Source: Microplitis mediator
Lineage: Eukaryota; Arthropoda; Insecta; Hymenoptera; Braconidae
Reading direction: 5' to 3'
DNA length: 64,000 bases
Assembly (NCBI RefSeq): GCF_029852145.1
Contig: NC_079977.1
Location: 22,260,781 to 22,324,780, forward strand
The notes under the pieces were generated by a model that worked only from the letters and a program-made list of their open reading frames with translations, ran no database searches and was not told the origin of the DNA. Of this stretch, positions 1-17,500 are shown piece after piece; position 1 is the first letter of the stretch, and each line of letters begins with the position of its first letter. The position numbers were made by a program, and so were the translations under genes.

Positions 1-201
1 TTATGTTATGGCTATTTAAAAAACAATTCCCGAAATCTTAAAAAATTCATATCTTTTGATTGACTGGATGAAAAAATTTAAAAAAATTCTTAAAAACCTT
101 TTTCTAGGGGTACAAAAAAGTTCCCCAATTTCAGCGAAATCGGAGATGCAAAATCTATTGGTAGGACGAGTTGGCATGGGATGCCCCATATATTTATTCT
201 A

Positions 202-423
202 CACAGAAAAAAAATATTCTCGACTGAAGGTAAATATTTTGGATTCAAGAAAATTTTTTTGAAGACCTAAATTTTCTCAGATGAAGTAGAAATCTTCTCC
301 GACCAAGATGAATTTTTTTTAACCACGACAAATTCTCTTGGCTCAAGAAAATCTTGACTTGGTTCCCGAAAACGTTAGTCTTCAAAAATATTTTCTTAAC
401 TCAAGATAACTTTTTTTTCTGTG
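202..423. mobile_element. Family A MITE (CACAGAAAA termini, TA target duplication)
   Basis: The 222-bp element begins CACAGAAAAAAAATATT and ends in its inverted counterpart, TTTTTTTTCTGTG. It is flanked by TA at 200-201 and 424-425. The inside is made of loosely repeated AAGATT/CTTGA and CAAGAAAATT blocks. TA duplication is typical of Tc1/mariner-type elements, so this is probably a non-autonomous copy; there is no coding capacity. Larger relatives lie at 3793-4784 and 7342-8260. Confidence 0.7.
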
Positions 424-522
424 TATAAATTTTTTTCATGGGGGTCGTTACCGTACTATTATGATAATCATTATTATGCTATTACGGTAATCATAACCGT
501 ACTATTATGGTAATGGATACTA

Positions 523-523
<1 letters not shown>

Positions 524-571
<48 letters not shown>
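524..571. repeat. (TA)n microsatellite
   Basis: An uninterrupted run of about 24 AT dinucleotides. A short open frame across it (TYR-ILE repeats) is not a gene. Confidence 0.95.
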
Positions 572-572
<1 letters not shown>

Positions 573-1558
573 GATGTATTTAATATAAAAAATGCATATA
601 ATATAAAAAAATTTGAAAATTTTCAGAAAAATGATTTTAATGGGTTAGAAAAAGAAAAAAAAAATTCAGCTAAATTAAAAGAAGTCGGGGTCAAAAATGG
701 ACTATTTGGTGTGGAATGCCCCATTTGTTTCTCTCCATGTACACTGATAGAAGGATTTGTTTGTATTTAATAAATCAATTTATTAAAATCTTTTTCAGAT
801 ATTTTTTTGGGTGGAAAAAATATTTTTTTACTATTAACAATATTCGTTAGTATTAACAAAATCTATTTTTTATGAGAACAAAATTTTTGTAACTATTAAG
901 AAGCTTTAATATATTGAAAAAAATATTTATTTCCACCAAATAAGATTTGTTAATAGTTAAAAAATATTTTGTTGGTGGTCGGTGTTGATAGATGGCTATA
1001 CTTAACGCGTAGTTGTAAAAAAATATATATGCATATACATGATTTTCATACGATAAGTTGCTTATTATTTTATACTTTGTGGAAAACAATTAATAAAATG
1101 GAAGCTTTGCTACAATCGTGGGATTTATACTCGATTTTTTGTGGTAAGTTGACAGTTATATATAAGGTATATTCAGTAGCATCAGTACTTAACCTATTCA
1201 TTGTCTTGTCATCCTATTTTATTTTTTAAATTCCGTTTCTAAAATTAACACTAAATTTATGAATTTACTTTTGTATTCCCACTCTAGTAAACCATATAAC
1301 TGACTTTGAAATCCTTAGTGAATTCCTTACTAAAATTCTAGAAGAGACCCAAAAAGAAATAATCCCTAGTTTGGTTTACGACTTCGTTTAAATAAAAAAT
1401 ATAATGAATATGTAGGTTTCTTTTTAGTAGATTTCATAAAAATCTAACTATTGTATTTGTCCTCATGATGGAATTTTCGAAAAATTTTGCTACCTCTAAA
1501 CTCAGCTCGATGAGCTGAGTCAGGAAATACATTCAGTTCAAAAGTTTATATATGTATT

Positions 1559-1589
<31 letters not shown>

Positions 1590-1620
1590 ACGCGCCGTTC
1601 TCCAACGATAGCGTCCGCAA
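572..1620. other. AT-rich intergenic stretch, no gene recognised
   Basis: Between about 780 and 970 there are loosely repeated ATTAACAAAT/ATTTGTTAAT words, similar to the array at 3130-3345. A second short (TA)n run lies near 1560-1582. Short open frames here show no recognisable domain. Missing amino-terminal exons of the downstream odorant receptor could lie here but I could not identify any. Confidence 0.5.
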
Positions 1621-2075
1621 TTCTACACCGATCTTAATGAAACTTAGTATACTTATTCTATGGACGATTACCTTGGATGAGTTCGAAGAGGAGCCAATTC
1701 GGCCAATAAGTTTAGAAATTATGGTTAATTGAAATTTTGTAAAATTTTCAAAAAAAATTTGTTTGCCGCTTTAACTGGATGTAACTTCTAAACAGAAAGA
1801 GATAGCTTATTTTCGTTTGTTCTATGTGAAAGCTCGTCCGATTGCCTACAATTTTGACTATACAGCTCATTGATTGGACCATTTTTTCTAGTAGATAAAT
1901 GGTTTTGAACATTTACAAAATATTATAAAAACTAATTTTATGCAGGTTTTCACTTTGATTATAGCCACAATTTTAAACCGATCACCTTGAAACTTAGTAT
2001 ACGTATTTTGTGGGTGACTACCTTGTTCGAGTTTGAAAATGAGCTCAATCAGTCGATTAGTTTAGAAGTTATAGC
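1621..2075. repeat. Diverged direct repeat, two units of about 105 bp
   Basis: Unit 1 (about 1621-1725) and unit 2 (about 1968-2075) share ACCGAT, GAAACTTAGTATAC, a GACTACCTTG/GATTACCTTG block and AGTTTAGAA in the same order and spacing. About 240 bp of other AT-rich sequence lies between them. They look like old copies of a dispersed repeat; no coding potential seen. Confidence 0.6.
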
Positions 2076-3129
2076 ATTTCAAAATTTTCAAAATGTCCAA
2101 AATTCATATTTTTACTTATTCTTCCTTTAATATCTTTTGAATGTGATAACTTATCGACTTTATATCAAATTCATCTGAAAGCTCTTCGAATAAGCTTCAA
2201 TTTTCATGCCTATATATATGCCTAGACCACTGAAATTACTTATTTTACCATTCATTTAATGAAATTTTGCTATTGCATTAGTTCTCCTACTTCTTAGTAC
2301 ATTCATGGAGCTACTTAAATTCATATTATCGCAGTGTGACACTTATAAAATCCAAACATCTGAATTCAGTGGGTATATACAATTCCGTTTTATCGACAGT
2401 GTATAAATGATATGATATATCAATAACAAGATTAACATTAGTTATGATGATAATATTCTCTATATCTACTCGTCGTTTGATATTCTAATAGGCTTTTTAT
2501 TTCAAATATTAGTACTAATTTCAAGTATAACACTTTGATGTATCACAATCAATTTTTAATCTTAGAATATTTTATTAGTAGATTTTATTGAAAGCAAATT
2601 ATCGCCTTTGTCTTTATGGTAGAATTCTCGAGCATTAAAACCATAATCTATCATAATTTTTCGAATAGGGTTCGGAATACCATTTGTCCGATAGTTTGAA
2701 TATATGCATACGTATCTTTAAATAACGTCAAATCAAAACATATAGTGCATTGTCATCAAAAATTCTTCTGAAGCTCATTTAGTTAGCTTCAATTTTTGGC
2801 ATTATACTTATAATTATTTGATTTTTTTTGTTTTATCATCTCGAGAATTTTTAAAAAAATGTAAAAAAAAATTTTATTTCATTATTAACTTTTATTTGAA
2901 CAGTGAAAAAAATTCAACAACGAGAAATCTACTTCCATTTCGGCTGCCGAATGGCCTTTTTTGTTTTACAACTATTTATTTTTTTAAATTCAATTCATTA
3001 TTCTCAAAAAATTATTTCAAATAATTTTATTATTGATAAATAATTTTATTTTATTTACAGATTTCCCATCACGAGAAGATTAATGTAAAACTTTTCTTAA
3101 AATAATGAGAGGAATTTTTTAAATATTAA
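2076..3129. other. AT-rich stretch, no gene supported
   Basis: I looked here for amino-terminal exons of the odorant receptor that starts at 3507. An open frame near 2818-3024 contains the words RNLLPFRLPNG, vaguely receptor-like. However, it lacks a convincing acceptor-donor pair and sits in low-complexity poly-A/T sequence, so I do not call it. Confidence 0.4.
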
Positions 3130-3345
3130 TAATCTAGTGTGTAAATACTAATAAATGATTTATTAAATATTAATAAATCATTTTTTATATGTTAATAAAT
3201 CATTTGTTAAATAGTAATAAATATTTGGTTAGCACAAAAAAATCGCTGCTAATAAATGATTTATTAACTGTTAATAAATATTTGTTAAGGACCTATCCTC
3301 TAATAAATTATTTATTAAATATTAACAAATCTTTTTAAATACAAA
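3130..3345. repeat. AATAAATGATTTATTAA-type palindromic repeats
   Basis: Degenerate tandem copies of ATTAATAAATCATTT and its complement fill this stretch. The same words occur near 780-970. They are probably the interior of a small palindromic element like those at 6062-7074 and 7637-8239, but I could not fix its ends. Confidence 0.6.
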
Positions 3346-3506
3346 AAAATCCTTCTATCAGTATACCCCAACTTTTCTCGATTAATTTTTCTTTTTTACA
3401 TTTGATTCAAGTCAAATAAGCGAAAAAAGAAACGCCTCGATTTTTCCTCTAATTTCTTTTTTTTTCCTAAATACAATAATGTTTAATTATTTATTTCATT
3501 AATTAG

Positions 3507-9737
<6,231 letters not shown>

Positions 9738-10070
9738 TTTATAAATTTTTATCTATAGTATATATAGGTGTTCGCACACATCGTATGAATTTATGTATCA
9801 ATCTTACATCTATAATCTATAATCTATAATCAATACTCACATATGTTTATAAAATTCATGAACAATTTGATTCAAATATATGTTGTATGATGGTAGTACT
9901 TGATACTGTATTTTATTTAATATTTTTTTTTAACCTCTTGCTAGGAAAATCAACCCCTATCAAAAATATCTATGTAAAATTCCATGGGAACCCTTAGAAA
10001 TCCATACAGAAAAAGTATGGATTCATAAGAATCCATGCAAGAAACCATGACTATTTCCATATTGGAACTT
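9738..10070. other. Downstream of odorant receptor; truncated palindromic element
   Basis: No gene seen. From about 9955 to 10066 there are ATCCATGCA and ATGGATTC repeats beginning CTATCAAAAATATCTATGTA. This resembles the end of the element at 21478-21808 (CTATCAGAAAAATCTATG on the other strand), so it may be a truncated relative. Confidence 0.5.
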
Positions 10071-10274
10071 GGTGTGAAATACCGTCGTTTACCGCAAAAT
10101 ACCTTAAGTTTACCATATAATACCAAATATTACTGTAAATTACTACATTTTACGGCAATTTACTGTAGTACATGGTAATAAGGGATAGTTACGATTGAAA
10201 TACGGCAATTTACGGTAATTTGCGACATTTTTACCGTACGTACCGTAGATTTTCTTTGTTTTTACAGTGCAATA

Positions 10275-10481
10275 CCCTAGCAGATCCGAATCACCGAAAT
10301 TTACGGTATTTGACCGCAATTTACGGTATTCTATCGTAATTTGTAGAATTTTACCGTAATTTACGGTAAATTAGGTAGATTGCCGTATTTGACCGTAAGT
10401 TACGGTAATTCTGTCGGATACCGTAAATTACGGCAAATTACGATAATTATCGTAATTTACGGTAACTTGGATCTGCTAGGG
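10275..10481. mobile_element. Family B element, 207 bp
   Basis: It starts CCCTAGCAGATCCGAATCAC after TA and ends TTGGATCTGCTAGGG before ATA. The interior is TTTACGGTA palindromes. It is repeated as part of the 476-bp unit at 10751-10957. Confidence 0.7.
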
Positions 10482-10750
10482 ATACAGCACTCTACGGTAA
10501 AATACCGCAGGTTTGCGGAAATTATGCGGTAAATTACCGTACTTTTGTTGTGAAATACCGTCTTTTACCGCAAAATACCTTAAGTTTACCATATAATACC
10601 GAATATTACTGTAAATTACTACATTTTACGGCAATTTACTGTAGTACTTGGCAATAAGGGATAGTTGCGATTAAAATTCAGCAATTTACGGTAATTTGCG
10701 ACATGTTTACCGTAAATACCGTAGATTTTCTTTATTTTTACAGTGCAATA

Positions 10751-10957
10751 CCCTAGCAGATTCGAATTACCGTAATTTACGGTATTTGACCGCAATTTGC
10801 GGTATTCTATCGTAATTTGTAGAATTTTACCGTAATTTACGGTAAATTAGGTAGATTGCCGTATTTTACCGTATGTTACGGTAATTCTGTCGGATACCGT
10901 AAATTACGGTAAATTACGATAATTATCGTAATTTACTGTAACTTGAATCTGCTAGGG
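10751..10957. mobile_element. Family B element, 207 bp, second unit
   Basis: It starts CCCTAGCAGATTCGAATTACC and ends TTGAATCTGCTAGGG. It is nearly identical to 10275-10481 and the same length, so it was probably copied with the tandem unit rather than inserted again. Confidence 0.7.
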
Positions 10958-10960
10958 ATA

Positions 10961-11283
10961 CCCTAGCGGGTCCGAATTACGGTAAATACAGTGATTTACC
11001 GTAATTTACGGTGCCTAGCAGAATTACCGTCAATTACAGTAATTTACCGTAAATTACGGCAATCTACGGTAAATTACGGCAATCTACCGCAAATTACGGT
11101 AAATTGCCGTAATTTACGGTAATTCTGCTAGGCGCCGTAAATTACGGCAATTTGCCGTAGATTACCGTAATTTACCGTAGATTACCGTAATTTACCGTAG
11201 ATTACCGTAATTTACGGTAATTCTGCTGGGCACCGTAAATTACGGTAAATCACTGTATTTACCGTAATTCGGATCCGCTAGGG
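10961..11283. mobile_element. Family B element, 323 bp, inserted beside another copy
   Basis: It starts CCCTAGCGGGTCCGAATTACG and ends CGTAATTCGGATCCGCTAGGG. About 57 bp at each end are near-perfect inverted repeats. ATA lies on both sides. It directly abuts the previous element and is absent from the first tandem unit, so it arrived after duplication. Confidence 0.75.
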
Positions 11284-11530
11284 GATACTACACTCTACGG
11301 TAAAATACTGCAGGTTTGCCGAAATTATGCGGTAAATTACCGTACTTTTGGTGTGAAATACCGTCTTTTACCGCAAAATATCTTAAGATTACCGTATTTT
11401 ACTGTAAATTACTGTAAATCACCGTAAATTTGTGATAAATTCCGGTATTTTACTGTAATTTTTCCAACTACCGCAAATTGTATGCAATTTTGATAATTAC
11501 TGTAATTTACCAAAGTTCGGATCTACCAGG

Positions 11531-12650
11531 GAATTGATGCCGATTTTACTTGTTGACAAAAAATGATAAAAATTGAAATCTTTACAAAATAATAATAAAT
11601 TTTTTTTTATTAAATCTTTTATTTGTCACAATCTGTATTATATATTTTAATCATTATAAATATAATTAAGAACATAGTTTAATATATATATAAAAATTTT
11701 TTTAAATTATTTATTATTAATAATTATAACTATCAATAAACAAATAAATAAACTATTACAGTAAAAATTATAAATTAAATTATCTAGTAATTAGTATAAA
11801 AAAAAACATTAATAGTAAATAGTTTTTTTTTTCGGAAAAATTTTTAATAAATTGAGTATTTTTAATAAAAAGATGTAATAATTTTATTTAAAAGAAAACT
11901 AAGTAATTAATTAATACAAAAAAAAATACATTGCATAAGTACCGTGCCATTAAATATAATTATTATTATTATCATTATTTAATTATTTACAGTCTTTTAA
12001 AACAGCATCGATAGCTTTGACAAAGTCTTGTCATATATTTTCAATTTAATTTTGATATTTTATTTATTTACATAAAAAATATATATATTTTTTTAATATT
12101 ATTACGATTAATTTTATGCACCATTAATATTAAAAAAAAATACGTACCCACTAACAATTAATTATTTATTATTATTAATAATAATTAACCGGGTGCAAAA
12201 TTATTATTATCTTAAATCATTGTAATTAAAAAAAAAATATATATAATTGCACGAACCCCCTTTATGATAAATAATCATAAAATATAGAAAAATTCAATAA
12301 TTATAAATTATTAATTAATTGATCAATTAATAAATAAATGATCGTATGAGGAAATTTAATTATTGCATTTTAATATTTATATAATAATTATAATAATCTC
12401 ATCTTATATTTATGATTTCCTCTTGATCACTGCGAAAATAAAATTAAAAATATAATTATTTTAATTTAATTTCTGAAAAATATTAAGAAAAATTAAACCA
12501 TTCCGTATCACAGGTTAACCGGTTGTATAAATGATTTTTTTAAGTATACGAAGCAATTTAGGGCAGTCAATAACAAAAAATTTTTTCATTTATATCCGAG
12601 TAAAAATATTTAGATAGGGCTATATATAAATTTTTATATCTGTCGGATAC
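11531..12650. other. Very AT-rich stretch, no gene seen
   Basis: Almost pure A/T with short ATT/TAA microsatellites (11640-12480). It lies between the repeat block and the region 3' of svb. No open frame or RNA gene is recognisable. Confidence 0.6.
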
Positions 12651-12654
12651 AATT

Positions 12655-13715
12655 AATACCTTAATCTGACCAAATATGTTCATATATGATCTAATATGAA
12701 TACTCATGTATGATCATATAAGATCATGTAAAACCAACACTCATATTTAATCATACATCAACACTTTCATCTCATAAAATGCAAATAAACCTTCTATCTG
12801 ATCATATATGACCATATTATATGATTAATCATATATGAATAGTCAAATCTGATCACATATGAACACTTCAATCTGACAAGATACAAAAATTTACTATCTG
12901 ATCATATATGAATAGTCATATCCGATCATATAGGTACGGTCATATGTGATCATATATGAATAGTCATATCTGATCACATATGAAGACTTCAATCTGACCA
13001 GATGCAAAAAATTCATTATTTGATCACATATGAATAGTCATATCTGATCATATAGGAATGGTCATATCTAATCATTTATGAATAGTCATATCTGATCACA
13101 TATGAAGACTTCAATCTGACCAGATGCAAAAAAATTCATTATTTGATCACATATGAATAGTCATATCTGATCACATATGAACACTTAAATCTGGCAAGAT
13201 GCAAAAAAAACATTATCTGATCATATATGAATAGTCATATCTAATAATAAATGGTCATATAGAAATAGTCGTATTTAATCATATATGATTAGTCATATCT
13301 GATCATATAGGAATGGTCGTATCTAATCATATACGAATAGTCATATTTAATCATATATTAATAGTCATATCTGATCACTCATGAACACTTAAATCTGACA
13401 AGATACAAAAAAATTCATTATATGATCATATATGATCAAGTCTAACCATATATGAGAACTCATATCATAAAATATGATTAGATACGATAAATTATCTTAT
13501 CTGGTCATACATCATCATATCTGAGTATTTTTCCGGACATGATCACGTCTGATATCATTTATGATCACATATGATCATATCAGATCAAGTCATTTGTAAT
13601 ATCAGATACCATGCATAGTCATATATATTCATGTCTTATCAAAATCAAATTAATATATGACCATATATGATAATATCTGATCATACTTAATCATATATGA
13701 TCATATTTGGTCGTT
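12655..13715. repeat. ATATGATCATAT-type tandem array
   Basis: Diverged repeats of TATCTGATCATATATGAATAG and its complement, with a higher-order block of about 120 bp (ACTTCAATCTGACCAGATGC) seen several times between 12860 and 13210. TGATCA is at the core of most monomers. It is probably another palindromic-monomer element; I could not define its ends. Confidence 0.7.
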
Positions 13716-14378
13716 TTTACAAGTTATGAAGAGATTGAAAAAATTTTTTCTCTCAAATATTCAGTTTCTAATATTTTTCAAAATAAAATCTTCGATTACT
13801 TCTTTAAAAAAATTAATTTTTCATATCTTTTTTTACTTTAACTAAAAAATCAAAATTGTTTTTATTTTGACCTAAAATGCCCTATATTTAGATGTATATA
13901 AAATTTTCCGAGTGATATTCTTTCAAATAATTCTCACGGCAATCAGAAGTCAGAGGTCTTCTAAAAAATCGGCACTTCCGATCACTGTAAGAATCATTAG
14001 AATCGATGGACCCGTTCAAAAAATATCTTTCCGTACATCCACAGCTTAACTGAGTAAACCATTTCTTTTTTTTTTTTTTTCGAATATACCCATTTGTTTA
14101 AAAAAATTCCCGCCACCACCCGATAGTCGATAGTCGATAGTTATATACATTAAAAATAATAACTTAATTTTTTTTATAATTTAACAGTTTAAAAATACTG
14201 AGTCTTAGTTTCCGGTTACTAGATTAACAATTAAATCGGTATCGGAAAAACGATCGATCGTTCTTAAGTTTTTTTTTCTTTTTAATGAAAATCAAATAAG
14301 TCGCCGGAGAGAATCACGATTAGGTACTTGGAGGGTGAAAGTAGGCGAGAGAAGTATATGTATATATAATTTTTTTTC
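13716..14378 (-). other. Presumed svb 3' untranslated and downstream region
   Basis: AT-rich sequence just downstream of the svb stop. An AATAAA on the minus strand (about 13861-13866) is a possible polyadenylation signal about 510 nt after the stop. A short GATAGTCGATAGTCGATAG repeat lies near 14120. The transcript end cannot be fixed from sequence alone. Confidence 0.4.
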
Positions 14379-14549
14379 TTAGGTGCGCACCTGCAGTAGC
14401 ATGTTAGCGAAATTAGTGTTGGTAAATTTAAAGTGTCGTTTGTCGTAAAATTTCAGCAGGGCTGGACTGTAAGGATGTTTGTCCTTGAGATGAATGTAGT
14501 GGACTTCGGGCTCCTGAGTTGTGTGTCCACACTCTTCACAAACGTAGAC
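14379..14549 (-). CDS. ovo: svb exon 6: fourth zinc finger and C-terminus
   Basis: The acceptor is TTTGCTATTACAG. It reads VYVCEECGHTTQEPEVHY, then HLKDKHPYSPALLKFYDKRH, ending NFANMLLQVRT and TAA. The C-x2-C...H-x4-H finger (about residues 840-862) has the unusual GHTT linker typical of Ovo proteins. The protein ends shortly after, as in other insects. Confidence 0.95.
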   Translation of the reverse strand, partial: VYVCEECGHTTQEPEVHYIHLKDKHPYSPALLKFYDKRHFKFTNTNFANMLLQVRT

Positions 14550-17500
14550 CTGTAATAGCAAAATTAGTGCTCGTGATTAAACGCCCTTTGGAATGAGTAC
14601 CAACAAGCCGAAGATTTGCTTGAGAGTTAAGATTTTACCTTTGTCCGTCTCTCCTTGTAAGCGTACTGATGCTGAACACCGTGAACCTTGAGACAGTGGC
14701 TCTCGAGTGAGCACCTCTGAGTAAAACTTTTCTCGCAGAGATTGCACTTGTACGGCCTTACGCCAGTATGTGTCCGTGTGTGACGCTTAAGGTCAAATGT
14801 ATCGTTGAAACCTTTACCGCAGAATGTGCACAAGTAACGTTTAACGTCACTGTGACATTTCATGTGACGGTTTAGTAGCCGTTGTAAGCTAAAAGTTTTG
14901 CTGCAAATACGGCAGGAGAAACGATTTGGATCATCGTCCTGGAAGAACCCAAAGACCAATCAATAAGATTTTCATTCGAAATCAATAAAAAGTATTGTCT
15001 TTGTTCAACAAAACTTACTTTGCCAGAAGCTGGTCGACTAACGCGTTCTTCGTCGCGATTACTAGTCTGCCGCTGTCCCTCAATAGCCAATGGATTTTTG
15101 ATTCCATGACCGCCATTGACGAATTCCAATTGACAATCACCCGGAAGTCCCAACTGAATACAAACATAAAATATAATTATAAATTCTGATCACTTTTAAG
15201 TTCGGATATTGAATTAATGGAAAGGGATAACATATTAAGGAAGAGATTAAGCACTCAAGTTGATTGGCACTGCATAAAATAAATGCTTTTATTTGCCTTT
15301 ATCAATCAGGAATGCTTACCCTCTGCTGGAGTACGCCAGGCCGTTGTGTTAGGGACGGGTCGCCAACGCTGATTGATGAACTCACAGTTGCTGTGACACC
15401 CGATGGACTTGGTGCGTGTTCCATAAGTCCGCATGCTGGTGACGTACTTGTTGAAGTTGCGTCAATAGAACAGCTTCCGGCACCTGGACTGGGTAAACTA
15501 CCGCCTGTACTGCTTCCGGTATCGAGGTCTAAACCTGTATGCAAAACAAAAAGTTATCGTTATTTGCTTCCGGTGTTATCAGAAATCAAATTTCATTCAA
15601 AAAAGGCCTACCACTTCCAGAGAAGGTGAGACCAGGGCTCAACAATCCCTGATGATGATGTTGATGTGGAGATGTGGCAGGTTGTTGTTGTTGTTGCTGC
15701 TGCTGCTGCATCTGGACCTGAATCTGCAGTTGTTGAAGCTGCGGTTCCTGATGCGTCTGGTTTTGGTTGTTGATGTGTAACGCCAATTCAGGGCGTTCTT
15801 TGGCAAGCGGCTGATAACTAGACTCATCGGAAGGGTATGGAGTTATTCCTGATAACTTTGACAGGGAAAATTGATTCGCGTTGTAATGTCTTGTGGTATC
15901 GAAACCTCGAAGAGCCATACTGTGCTCGGGAAATGGGTCTACCGAAGGTTCTACAGGAGTAGTCATCTGTCCGTCATGGCCAAGGCTAGTGGCTGATCCG
16001 GGGGAATGAAGCGAATCTTCCAACAGATCATTGCCTCCTTCATCGGCTGGCAAACGGGGCAGAAACAATTCTGCAGCATCTGTTAAGCTTTCTAGGAGTG
16101 CTGTGTGATCCGTTGGTGAGCTAAATGTAAGGGTGGCAGTAAACTGCAAAGGATCTACTACGGCACCGGTTACCATGTCGACCATCATTCCCGAGTCAGT
16201 GACATCGTAAGTTCCGTACTGTCCGGACAGTAAGTCATTGGGCTGAATTTTATAATCTCCTAGCTCGTCTTCGTCAGTTTCTTCTTTGAGCACTAACTCA
16301 TAGGACGCGCATACATTCTGCAGCAATGAGTATTGTTTACCTTCTTGCGCGTTGTATTGCTGCTGAATATCTTGCTGTCCAGTATCACATTCCATACCAA
16401 CGTTAGTTGGCGTCAAATATCCACCATTCTGTCCCGTATATTGATTTACAAAATTAGCTAGATTATTCCCACCTTTCAGCGATTCATAAAACGGGGGTAG
16501 CGAACCCGAAGGTGGTGAACTTGGTCCATAATTACCCCGACCACCATTACCACCAGGATTCATACCTCCGTCTCCAGCACCACCACTAGCTCCACCCCCA
16601 GCCCCAGCTCCACCACCACCCATAGCACCTCCACCAATATCACCTCCACCCGACCCAGAACCCGAATAACCACCACCACTTCCTGCAGAGCTGCCACCGC
16701 TCGAACCGCTGGATCCCGAATTACCGGAACTAGCTCTCCCATGTCCAGCGGCTGCATTTACAGTCTGAGGACCCGATAATCTCATCGCCAAAAGCGGCCG
16801 GGCAATTGAATTACTAATTCGCAAAGCTTTAGCCCCTTCACGACTCTGCTCCTCATCCTGATCTTCCTCTTTATTTTTCTTCGGCACCGCGTAGTCAATC
16901 GGCTGATCCTGTTCTGGTTCCGTAGTCCGCGGTATCTCTATTTTAGTATGCTCTTGTCTAGGTGGTTGGGTCTGAGGTGGCACCCGCTGTATCACCGAAA
17001 CTCTCGTCGGAGGTTCAACTCGCGGTGTTTTGGGAGGAGTCGGTGGTCTAGGCAATTCAATTTTATCAGCTTTACGTGGAAACTTGTCTCCCGTTGGTAC
17101 AATCGCTGGACTTCCATATTCTTTACGTTCAGCACGTGTTAGTACGTGCGTACGACTTCCGTACGGGACATCACCGCCTAAAATACTTGATATAAAGCGC
17201 CTTGGTGTCGAGCTTGGATTCGCGGGTGTGGATGTTGGTTGCCATTGTGGTGGTGGTGATACTGCTGGACTATTGCTGCGTACAGATTCAGGAGTTGTCG
17301 CACGATCGTCCTCTGTTTTATCGCGATCTGAAACAAAGTCGTTTTTCTTACTGATTTACCTTTATTGCTTTTTTTGTTTTTATTCGTTGAAAGGAAGGTT
17401 TCGAAGCCAGAGAACGTTGTGACCGTGAGATTTAACTGGAATGCGCGTGTACTGCATCGACAATAAACTCTTATTCGGTTGCTGTAGTCCCGTATCCTTT

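Larger units (their letters stand above)
10071..11530. repeat. Three tandem copies of a ~476-bp unit built from ACGGTAA repeats
   Basis: The landmark GTGTGAAATACCGTC recurs at about 10071, 10547 and 11350. Units 1 and 2 are about 476 bp apart. The 803-bp spacing to the third is explained by an extra family B element (10961-11283) with its flanking bases. Each unit contains TTTACAGTGCAATA, then a family B element. Nothing coding. Confidence 0.7.

Noticed and set aside
2818..3024. Possible extra odorant-receptor exon (RNLLPFRLPNG)
   Set aside because: Low-complexity context, no clear acceptor/donor pair, and the phase could not be tied to the exon at 3507.
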